From Robinsoniella peoriensis (lineage in GTDB: Bacteria > Bacillota > Clostridia > Lachnospirales > Lachnospiraceae): a DNA stretch of 64,000 nt. A program made the position numbers and the translations under genes. The notes under the pieces are model-generated. The model made no database searches. It was given only the letters and a program-made list of their open reading frames with translations, and was not told the DNA's origin. The stretch lies in the NCBI RefSeq assembly GCF_042680125.1, contig NZ_JBHTNY010000037.1. One strand, given 5' to 3'. Positions 44,279 through 51,466 of this stretch are shown here, piece after piece (the first letter of the stretch is position 1; each line of letters opens with the position of its first letter).

Positions 44279-45541
44279 TTACTCGGTTTTAATATTTACA
44301 TGCGGGCAGGTTGCCGGATCAAATTCTTCTCCGATCTGTTTGTTCACCACATCGATCTTGCCATCCTGGATCTGCTGGCTTACTTCATTTGTTTTCGTTT
44401 TTATTTCATCCCATACAGCGGTATCTGCCACATGCTTGCTCATCTCAGCCAGATCTGTGATACCGGTTGCTCCGGAAGCCAGGTTATAACTCTGCTCTTT
44501 ATCCATATCCGCAATTTTCCCGTCTGCATAAGCCTGTGTAATAATCTTAACCGGAACTCCGGTGATCTTTAATACGCTGGTCAGCACATGTCCCGGCTGC
44601 TGGTCATCCAGATTCGCATCCGTCTGGATTGCAATTTTGCCAACTTCCTTCGCCTTAGAAGTGATGCCGTCTCCAACCACACCTGCGTCTGCAAATACTA
44701 CATTCGCACCGCTTTCATAGAAGGTTCCAGCAACCGTACTTCCAAGTGCCGGATCGGTAAATCCTGCGTCATATTTTGCATAATAATCGTAATCCACACC
44801 CAGCTCTTCTGCAGCTTTGTTAATACCCTGAATGAATCCATAGGAATATACCAGAATGCCGTTTGAATTTGTTCCGCCGATAAAACCGATTCCTCTGGAT
44901 TTATCAGCCGGAGTCATGGAATATCCTTCCGGGAACAGCTTGTCTGCATTTTCATTCATATAAACAGACAGATAACCTGCCAGATAAGAAGCTTCATGTA
45001 CATCAAACAGAACGGAAATAACATTGTTATGCAGTGTGCTTCCATCTTCTTTCCGATTCGGGTTATCGTTGAAAACCACAAACCAGGTATCCGGATACTG
45101 CTCTGCGATTGGCTTTGCCCCTCCCACACCTTTTACTAATGCATCAAAGTCATATTCCAGGCTGAAAATCAGATTATATCCATCTTCCGCAAGTGCTTCC
45201 AGTGCAGAAGGCACACCGTTTACCGGTTCAACAATTTTACACTCCGCTCCCAGCTCCTGAGCAATAGCCTTGCCTTCCGTACATGCTGACTGATTATACC
45301 CATTATCATTTTGTCCGGAATTCGAGCATATAATTGCAATTTTCAAATCACTGTTTGCACTTGTGTTTTTATTTCCATCTGAATCATTTCCTGTCTCTTC
45401 CCCTTTCGCCGCCGCTGATTCTTTTGCCGTACTCTTCTCTGTGTTTTTGATTGCGGCATTTTCTCCACATCCCGCCAGCGTCCCCGCCGTCAAAACAATT
45501 GCCAGTGCTGCTCCCAATAACTTCTTAAAACTTTTTTTCAT
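44279..45541 (-). CDS. BMP-family nucleoside-binding lipoprotein
   Basis: A 420-residue lipoprotein. The signal peptide ends in a LAGC lipobox (Cys25), followed by a Ser/Glu/Asn linker and the BMP/PnrA domain (KIAIICSNSGQNDNGYNQSA, VDYDYYAKYDAGFTDPALG, VFADAGVVGDG). PnrA-type proteins bind purine or other nucleosides outside the membrane and deliver them to the ABC permeases. It starts 21 bases after the GntR gene and 65 bases ahead of the ATPase gene, so it is the first transport gene of the operon. The ligand is most probably a nucleoside or a close analogue. Confidence 0.93.
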   Translation of the reverse strand: MKKSFKKLLGAALAIVLTAGTLAGCGENAAIKNTEKSTAKESAAAKGEETGNDSDGNKNTSANSDLKIAIICSNSGQNDNGYNQSACTEGKAIAQELGAECKIVEPVNGVPSALEALAEDGYNLIFSLEYDFDALVKGVGGAKPIAEQYPDTWFVVFNDNPNRKEDGSTLHNNVISVLFDVHEASYLAGYLSVYMNENADKLFPEGYSMTPADKSRGIGFIGGTNSNGILVYSYGFIQGINKAAEELGVDYDYYAKYDAGFTDPALGSTVAGTFYESGANVVFADAGVVGDGITSKAKEVGKIAIQTDANLDDQQPGHVLTSVLKITGVPVKIITQAYADGKIADMDKEQSYNLASGATGITDLAEMSKHVADTAVWDEIKTKTNEVSQQIQDGKIDVVNKQIGEEFDPATCPHVNIKTE

Positions 45542-45562
45542 TCTTGGTTCCTCCTGTTTTTA

Positions 45563-46321
45563 CTAATTTTCCTGTACCGATGCCGTTTTCTTCTCAGTCA
45601 CCTGGTTGATGGAAAATTTAAACTTATCCGTTCTATAGTAACATTTAAAATATTCAATGGGGATTTCAGCTCCATTTACGATGCCATAGGTGGTGCATCC
45701 AAATAAAATAATTGGCATTCCTTCTTCAATTTCCAGATAGTCTGCAATATCATCCCTTGCCAGAACGGCTTCAATAGTTCTTCTTGCTTTTGTAATTCGG
45801 ATTCCATACTCTTTTGGAATCACATTGTATAGAGACTCATTAATAAAATCATGTCGGTCAATGCCACTAAAAAGCTTCTCCGGCAGATACGTGATGGTAT
45901 AATTTAACGGCTCTCCCTGTGCATACAGGACTCGTCCCATACAGAACACCCTGTCATCAACGGTAATATGTAATTTCTTTGCCCTCTTACTGTCCGCCTG
46001 AATATATTCTGCTATAATCATTTTCTTAGTAGGGGTAAGCCCCAGCCGCTGAACATCTTCCGTACAGCTGGTAATGGCAAATAAATCCTGGCTGTTCTCA
46101 TCTGATTTCACATAAGTCCCTTTTCCCTGAACTTTATAGAGGTAACCTTCTTTCACCAGTTCATCAATCGCCTTTCGGACCGTAATCCGGCTTACCTGAT
46201 AAAGTTCCATCATCTCCCGCTCACTCAATATTGGCATGTCGCCTGTGAATTCCTCCATTTCGATTTTGCGGATAATATCCCTCTTCAGGGAAAAATATTT
46301 TGGTATGTGTTCTTCTTCCAT
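45563..46321 (-). CDS. GntR/HutC-family regulator of the nucleoside cluster
   Basis: A 252-residue GntR protein: N-terminal winged helix (about 5-75, LSEREMMELYQVSRITVRKAIDELVKEGYL, core SRITVRKAIDEL) and a C-terminal UTRA ligand domain (about 90-240, ending with AVLARDDIADYLEIEEGMP). It is the first gene of the operon, 21 bases ahead of the BMP lipoprotein, and its promoter is overlaid by CATAAC/GTTATG half-sites. It is a close paralogue of the GntR protein encoded just upstream. It probably represses the cluster until a pathway sugar phosphate or nucleoside binds. Confidence 0.92.
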   Translation of the reverse strand: MEEEHIPKYFSLKRDIIRKIEMEEFTGDMPILSEREMMELYQVSRITVRKAIDELVKEGYLYKVQGKGTYVKSDENSQDLFAITSCTEDVQRLGLTPTKKMIIAEYIQADSKRAKKLHITVDDRVFCMGRVLYAQGEPLNYTITYLPEKLFSGIDRHDFINESLYNVIPKEYGIRITKARRTIEAVLARDDIADYLEIEEGMPIILFGCTTYGIVNGAEIPIEYFKCYYRTDKFKFSINQVTEKKTASVQEN

Positions 46322-46361
46322 CTCTCCTCTCTTTCCCGGTATCTCCCGTCATCTTATTATG

Positions 46362-46418
46362 TCGTTATGTCGTCATAACCAGTTATGTGTTTATCTTACT
46401 CTTTTTTAATTATTTGTC
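46362..46418 (-). promoter_or_regulatory. Promoter and operators of the nucleoside operon
   Basis: On the minus strand TTGACA (46413-46418), a 16-base spacer and TAAGAT (46391-46396). From the start point downward lie overlapping dyads: CATAACCAGTTATG (46372-46385) and GTTATGTCGTCATAAC (46362-46377). These sit where a GntR repressor would block polymerase. Confidence 0.75.
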
Positions 46419-46510
46419 AATATATTCACTTTATTTTTCTCATTTTTGGTAATTAGTGATAAAATTAGATACGGATTTTCTATGAAATGGATAGAAAGAT
46501 TTAGACAAAA

Positions 46511-46554
46511 ATACCAGTTTTCAGATTCTGTTTTTGACTTCTGAAAACTGGTAT
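46511..46554 (-). terminator. Intrinsic terminator after the upstream GntR gene
   Basis: A perfect 14-base stem ATACCAGTTTTCAG/CTGAAAACTGGTAT with a 16-base loop, followed on the minus strand by TTTTTG. It separates the two GntR genes into different transcripts. Confidence 0.82.
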
Positions 46555-46611
46555 GCTTAGATTTTACGATAATAACCCCCCATTTAAGGGACATGCTCTT
46601 TGAAACTGGTA

Positions 46612-47370
46612 CTACTTTCTCCGGAGATCTGTTCCCGGAACGACCTGGTCAATATAAAACTTATATTTATCCGTCCGGTAATAGCAGTGAAAACGCTCAA
46701 CCGGAATCTCTTCTTGCTCATTTCCAGCCAGCCTGCCATAAGTTGTACAACCAAATTTGATCAATGGCATTCCCTCTTCAATGTCCAGATATTCTGCAAT
46801 TTCATCGGTTGCCAATACCGCTTCAATCGTTCTCCTTGCCTTACACAAAGTCACGCCAAATTCTATTTCCAGCGTTTGATACAGGGATTCCCTGGCATAA
46901 TCATGGCGTTCAATATGAGGAAATAAATGATAAGGCAATGAAGTAACGGTATAATTCAGCGGTTCATCTCCTGCATAAAGTATCCTCCCCAGCCGAAATA
47001 CATTTTCCCCCGGTTGCAGTCCAAGCGCTTTAGCACGGCTGACATCAGCCGGAACCACCTGGGATACAATCACTTTCTTCGTAGGCGTCAGCCCCATCTT
47101 AATAACATCTTCCGTGCAGCTGGTAATGGCAAACAGATCATGGCTGTTCTCATCCGTTTTCACATAGGTTCCCTTGCCCTGTACCTTATAGAGATATCCC
47201 TCCATCACCAGTTCATCCACTGCTTTGCGGATAGTAATCCGGCTCACCTTATAGAGGTCCATCAGCTCCCGCTCGCTGGGGATCGTCTCTCCGGCTGTGT
47301 AATCCTCTGCTTCGATTTTCTTAATAATATCCTTTTTAATCAGATAGTATTTTGGCGCTTTTTCTTCCAT
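46612..47370 (-). CDS. Second GntR/HutC-family regulator
   Basis: A 252-residue paralogue of the neighbouring GntR protein, with the same length and near-identical blocks (YKVSRITIRKAVDELVMEGYLYK, core SRITIRKAVDEL; KVQGKGTYVKTDENS; FAITSCTEDV; EYLDIEEGMPLIKFGCTTYG). The winged helix and UTRA domain are intact. It has its own terminator and its upstream region carries the same AGTTATGTG half-site found in the operon promoter, so the two proteins may bind each other's operators. It may control the same cluster with a different effector. Confidence 0.92.
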   Translation of the reverse strand: MEEKAPKYYLIKKDIIKKIEAEDYTAGETIPSERELMDLYKVSRITIRKAVDELVMEGYLYKVQGKGTYVKTDENSHDLFAITSCTEDVIKMGLTPTKKVIVSQVVPADVSRAKALGLQPGENVFRLGRILYAGDEPLNYTVTSLPYHLFPHIERHDYARESLYQTLEIEFGVTLCKARRTIEAVLATDEIAEYLDIEEGMPLIKFGCTTYGRLAGNEQEEIPVERFHCYYRTDKYKFYIDQVVPGTDLRRK

Positions 47371-47460
47371 CTCGTTGCTCCCTTTTCTTGCTATTTTAGG
47401 TGATAATTTTTGTAGCTTCTATTTATGTAGAAAACTGAATCCATTTGTGTCCCGATATAT

Positions 47461-47470
47461 AGTTATGTGC
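47461..47470. promoter_or_regulatory. GntR half-site upstream of the second gntR gene
   Basis: AGTTATGTGC at 47461 matches the AGTTATGTG of the nucleoside operon operator. Single half-site, about 90 bases before the start. Confidence 0.35.
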
Positions 47471-47479
47471 GCTGCTTAT

Positions 47480-47628
47480 TCCCGCGGGCAACGAGCCAAA
47501 CAGGCATGCTGGCATGTCCATCTGGCGGCTGCTGCGAGGTTCAAATACCCCGCCCTCATGACGCTGCAAGTTTGATGCCCTGTTGCTTGTGGCGGGGTGT
47601 TTGCCTTTGAGATTCTGAGAACAGTCTA
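47480..47628 (-). ncRNA. Candidate structured RNA, GC-rich and nested stem-loops
   Basis: A GC-rich island in AT-rich surroundings. CAAACACCCCGCC pairs with GGCGGGGTATTTG (47591-47603 with 47542-47554, one mismatch), and a second domain nests AGCC/GGCT, GCCA/TGGC and CATGC/GCATG around 47490-47530. On the minus strand TTGCCA (47646-47651), 17 bases and TAGACT (47623-47628) form a possible promoter. Short open frames exist on both strands but look like by-products. No Rfam family was identified by eye. Confidence 0.45.
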
Positions 47629-47653
47629 GCATAGGCATAGGGAAGTGGCAATC

Positions 47654-48146
47654 TTAATTTTCTTCATCACTCTCCAATGACTCCTCCACCTCAATATCCG
47701 CAAGTGACTTACCCTGGCATTTCCAGGCTGTATGCCCATTTACATTTCCACCTGTTATCACTACTGCAGCACCTGATGGACTATCGAATTCAATATCAGC
47801 CAGTAATTTCAATACACCTTGTCCCTCATCTACTAAAATACCTCTTTCTATAAGTTTTCTGCGGTTATTTCTCACCCAATTTCCCGCAGAATTGTGCTCA
47901 TCTAATTTTGCCAACAAGTCTTTCAATTCTGTCCCCTTCTCCAATGTATATAAGAGGTTCCTCATTACTCCCCTTCCCCATCAGTACATATACGCCTGGG
48001 CGTTTGTATTCTCTGCGCTGTTTGTACTGGGAAAATAGTGGGCGTGGGAGCATCGTTGCATATATAGTCCGATTTGATATCTCTAATGTTTTAATCCCTT
48101 CTGCGTTTCCATCTAATAAAAACATACGAATAAGTTGTGCTGACAT
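47654..48146 (-). pseudogene. Broken GIY-YIG/DUF4357 protein
   Basis: One frame (48146-47898) gives the start of a GIY-YIG nuclease (YKRPGVYVLMGKGSNEEPLIYIGEGD in part: GVYVLMGK and LIYIGEGD). It has a good ribosome site (GAAAGGATATAACA). A second frame (47965-47654) gives a complete DUF4357 C-terminal domain (NWVRNNRRKLIERGILVDEG, FDSPSGAAVVITGGNVNGHTAW, KSLADIE). Intact proteins of this kind run GIY-YIG to DUF4357 in one frame and are about 300 residues. Here the middle is deleted and the frames overlap out of phase, so the gene is inactive or makes two short fragments. Such proteins are putative nucleases of unknown role. Confidence 0.7.
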
Positions 48147-48422
48147 TTGTTATATCCTTTCTCTTTAAAGGTAATGTTACTGCCGATTATGAAAATTATT
48201 ATACTTATTCCTAATTCTACCACGTCCATTTTCTTTTCTCCACAATAAAATAAACACAACATGAACTTATCCACATCCATGTCTTTGATTTGTGAAATAA
48301 TCCTGCCATCTGTACGCCCTGCAAACATTCATTGAAATATCATCAAGTGTATTGTAATATTGAACCATACCACGTTTCCTGCAAGAACATATTAGAAAAT
48401 AGGGTCTATTTCTACTTTTCCC

Positions 48423-48453
48423 TTGACATGCACGTTACGTACAGGGCTATACT
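48423..48453 (+). promoter_or_regulatory. MerR-type promoter with 19-base spacer
   Basis: TTGACA (48423-48428) and TATACT (48448-48453) are 19 bases apart. The spacer begins with the dyad TGCACGTTACGTACA (48429-48443, ACGT-T-ACGT core). Over-long spacers with a central dyad are typical for promoters remodelled by MerR proteins, and this one precedes a merR gene. Confidence 0.75.
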
Positions 48454-48482
48454 CAGGCCATAAAGAAGAAAGGAGCACTGCC

Positions 48483-49394
48483 ATGTTAATAAATGAAGTC
48501 ATCCAACAAGTAGATCTCAGCAAACGTGCGGTCAAATATTATGAAGAACAGGGGCTGCTGCGGGTAGCTAAGGATGGAAACGGTTACCGCAATTATACCG
48601 AAGAGAATATTCTTACCTTAAAGGAGATTTCCATATACCGTAAATTAGGAATCAGTATTCAGGATATCAAAACTCTCCTGCATTCAAAAGACAAAGCGCT
48701 TCTTGAACAGATCTACAACGACAAGTTCCAATCGCATCAATCCGAACAAGAGGAATTAGATGCCTTGTATTCCTTCATCCGCAATCACGATGCAGATGCC
48801 GTCAATCAAATCATTGACTATAAGACGATTGCACAGGCATTGCAGGATATGGTTCCAGGATTTTATGGATATTACTTCATGAATCATTTTTTACCATATC
48901 TGCAGATACAGATTACAACTCCGGAACAGCAGCAGGCATATAAAAATATTATTGAATTCTGGGATAATGCAGATATCAAGATTCCTCTGTTTATAAAATG
49001 TATCAGTTACTTTATGTATCGCTTTACGCCTAAATCATCCATAAAACAAATGGTCTCCAGAATGGAACATCAACTGCAGCAATATTTGCATCCCACTGAA
49101 GAAGAATATGCAAAACTTCGTGACCAGACAAAAAAAAATGTAAAGTTAAAAAATAGTTTTCTCTATAAATACCACCCGGCATTCATCTCACAGCGTCGTT
49201 ATATGAGAAACCTTCAGGATCAGGGATATAATGATATTTTCATCCCAAATATGATCGCATTATCTCCAAAATACAAAGAATATCATGATGCACTTATGAA
49301 TATAAACAATCGCATATGTAAGGACCTGGGCCTGTATTATGATTCAAAATACAACCTGATAATGAAGAAAAAAACAGAATCCCAAAGTAAATAA
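48483..49394 (+). CDS. MerR-family regulator with long effector domain
   Basis: About 303 residues. The N-terminal MerR winged helix (LINEVIQQVDLSKRAVKYYEEQGLL, core SKRAVKYYEEQGLL; then YRNYTEENILTLKEISIYRKLGISI) is followed by a dimerisation helix and a long C-terminal domain (about residues 110-303) that I do not recognise; its aromatic-rich helices could hold a hydrophobic drug-like ligand. The ATG at 48483 with AAAGGAG upstream is used; the longer frame begins at a TTG inside the -35 box. The promoter is of the MerR-regulated type, so it probably controls itself. No transporter follows. Confidence 0.85.
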   Translation: MLINEVIQQVDLSKRAVKYYEEQGLLRVAKDGNGYRNYTEENILTLKEISIYRKLGISIQDIKTLLHSKDKALLEQIYNDKFQSHQSEQEELDALYSFIRNHDADAVNQIIDYKTIAQALQDMVPGFYGYYFMNHFLPYLQIQITTPEQQQAYKNIIEFWDNADIKIPLFIKCISYFMYRFTPKSSIKQMVSRMEHQLQQYLHPTEEEYAKLRDQTKKNVKLKNSFLYKYHPAFISQRRYMRNLQDQGYNDIFIPNMIALSPKYKEYHDALMNINNRICKDLGLYYDSKYNLIMKKKTESQSK

Positions 49395-49521
49395 TATAAC
49401 TCCTCCAATGCCCTTTTAGCAGTTTTTATTAATAAAATTATACAGGAATTTGTTTATTTTGTCCTTTGAATTTCCTAATTTATTATGATAAAATTCTTTT
49501 AAAAAATTGGAGGGATAAAAT

Positions 49522-49760
49522 ATGAAACGAATTAAATCAGCATGTCTGGAACAGACAATTCACTTTATATTAAAAGATGGTATTGGTTCTGCAAAGGCAA
49601 AAAAAGAAGTTCAGCAGGAAATGAAAAATATAAAGTACAGCTGGACCATAATAGAACGAAGTATAAGATAATAGCAGAGCATTCTCAGCCGGATGGTTCT
49701 ATTATTATTAAAATCAAAAAGCAGTATAATAACCATAATGTAGGGGAATATTTTGAATAA
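49522..49760 (+). pseudogene. Small Clostridial protein gene with a one-base frameshift
   Basis: Starting at the ATG at 49522 (GGAGG eight bases upstream), the frame reads MKRIKSACLEQTIHF and onward to EVQQE. At about 49620 the sense moves to another frame, which continues EKYKVQLDHNRTKYKII, QPDGSIIIKIKKQYN and GEYFE. The two parts fit together as one protein of about 79 residues if one base is restored. I recognise the MKRIKSACLEQTI opening as that of a small, uncharacterised Lachnospiraceae protein. The frameshift is either real decay or a sequencing error. Confidence 0.65.
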
Positions 49761-49790
49761 TTCCTTTGCATGCCCCACCCTGCAGTGGAA

Positions 49791-49842
49791 ATGCATCAAA
49801 TTTAGTCCGTGTAGACTGTTACACGTCCTGAATTTGACGCAT
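49791..49842. repeat. Long imperfect inverted repeat
   Basis: Two 23-base arms around a 6-base loop, 19 of 23 positions matching, with perfect TCAAATT and CGTGTA blocks. No T run follows, so it is not a classic terminator; it may be a small mobile repeat. The rest of 49843-50178 is AT-rich with no gene seen. Confidence 0.6.
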
Positions 49843-50178
49843 CTCTACCTTATTTAGAACAAGTACACTGATTAACCCTATAAAATAGTTGATTACAATA
49901 CCTGACATTCACATAGAAACACATTCTTTTTAATGCTACAATATTCTTCCGTTCTGTTCGGATAAATGCTTCATTTCATTCTTCTACGCCTCTCATCATA
50001 CCCCTTTCTGAAATTATTAGCAGAAGCCCCTCAGATAACTGAAAAGACGAATGTTCATTTCTTCATAATATTTACAAATTTATTATTGCCAACTACTATT
50101 CAGATACATTATAATATGGATATCTTTAGCGATTAATATTAATTAATTAGTGGGAACATAGCACTGGGAGGATAAGAC

Positions 50179-51348
50179 GTGGATAAGACTAATAAGAAAT
50201 TGGATATCGTAGTTCAGTTAACCCCTGAACAGAAAAAACGCTTCCAGGAATATATACCATTAAAGGTCTACGCAACAGAAAAGAATATTGCCATTATTGT
50301 AGCGCTTATACAATTGGTCATGATTATTGTTTTTATGAACAGCAAGCATCTGTCATTTGAGTTTACGCGAACCATGGGGTATTTCAGTTTGTACGTGTTT
50401 CTGTTTGTTGTTACCTGCATCGCAGTTGTTTTGTACCCTTATACCGTGAATCGAAAAAAGTACAGCCAGTTTTTCTGGCTTCGCAGAATTTATACTGCCT
50501 GTTTATGTCTATGGGTACTGGGTATCACCTGTATGGAACTGCTGGGCGGCAAAAGTTTATCCGTATACTGCTATCTGCTCCCAACAACGGCGGCATTTTT
50601 ATTGCTTACTCCCCTGGAAAGTGCAGCAATCTTTGGCTGTACCTGGCTTTCCCTGGTTTTTATTTCCATTAAGTTTGCCAATTCAAATAATAATATGTTT
50701 GGCTATATTGTAAATGGCATTTTAGTAACTGTTCTGTCCTTTTTTATTTCATATCGATATTATCGCAGCACCGCAATCGAATTTTGCGACCGGGACATTA
50801 TTTCCCGGCAGTATGATGAAATACAGAGGAAAAACGATCTGTTGGTTGAACTGGTTAATATTGACCAGTTAACCGGACTTAATAACCGCCATTATTTATT
50901 AAATAATATATATCCGTTATTTGCCAGTGCGCGGACAAAAGGTTACTATGGTATGTGCCTGATGCTGGATATTGATTATTTCAAACAATATAATGATTTA
51001 TACGGTCATGTTCAGGGCGACGTTTGTTTGCAGCGGATAGCCGGGATCATCCGAACAATCAGTTTAAGAGAAGATGCCTCTCCTATCCGATATGGAGGGG
51101 AAGAATTCCTTATTATCAAGATTTCAGAGCAGGCATTTGATGCTGAGCATTTTGCTCAAAATCTACTTTCATCCATAAAAAAAGAGCACATCGAAAGAGA
51201 CGATGTAAAAGAGAAATACGTCACGGTCAGTGCCGGACTCTGGTATGGTAATCTGAAACCTATGGATCATATTGAGGCAGCGATTAAATATGCAGATGAT
51301 GCTTTATATGAGGCTAAAAAGGCAGGGCGTAACCGTATTATATGTTGA
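50179..51348 (+). CDS. Membrane GGDEF protein (diguanylate cyclase)
   Basis: A 389-residue protein. About six membrane helices fill residues 35-200. A short linker leads to a GGDEF domain (about 225-389): DQLTGLNNRHYL, LMLDIDYFKQYNDLYGHVQGD and the active-site form YGGEEF near residue 306. The intact GG(D/E)EF site and substrate Asp predict synthesis of cyclic di-GMP in response to an unknown signal sensed by the membrane part. There is no visible inhibitory RxxD site upstream of the signature. The gene is alone, with GGGAGGA upstream of its GTG start. Confidence 0.9.
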   Translation: MDKTNKKLDIVVQLTPEQKKRFQEYIPLKVYATEKNIAIIVALIQLVMIIVFMNSKHLSFEFTRTMGYFSLYVFLFVVTCIAVVLYPYTVNRKKYSQFFWLRRIYTACLCLWVLGITCMELLGGKSLSVYCYLLPTTAAFLLLTPLESAAIFGCTWLSLVFISIKFANSNNNMFGYIVNGILVTVLSFFISYRYYRSTAIEFCDRDIISRQYDEIQRKNDLLVELVNIDQLTGLNNRHYLLNNIYPLFASARTKGYYGMCLMLDIDYFKQYNDLYGHVQGDVCLQRIAGIIRTISLREDASPIRYGGEEFLIIKISEQAFDAEHFAQNLLSSIKKEHIERDDVKEKYVTVSAGLWYGNLKPMDHIEAAIKYADDALYEAKKAGRNRIIC

Positions 51349-51408
51349 GATTTAATCACAGAAACATAAAATGTCATAAAAATATTAGTATGATTTCTTT
51401 AAAAAGAT

Positions 51409-51451
51409 GGAACGCAGGCTTTCATTCACACGTCAAAAAGCCTGTCGTTCC
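51409..51451 (-). terminator. Terminator between convergent genes
   Basis: GGAACG-AGGCTTT pairs with AAAGCCT-CGTTCC across a 13-base loop. On the minus strand ATCTTTTT follows, so it best serves the zinc-ribbon gene but may stop both. Confidence 0.65.
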
Positions 51452-51466
51452 CACTGTATTATCTAA

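Noticed and set aside
47375..47638. Short open frames on both strands over the GC-rich island upstream of the second gntR gene
   Set aside because: Neither has a proper ribosome site, and the base-pairing pattern explains the region better as RNA.
48113..48328. A 71-codon minus-strand frame upstream of the GIY-YIG remnant
   Set aside because: No ribosome site, no recognisable motif, and it overlaps the start and ribosome site of the broken gene in another frame.
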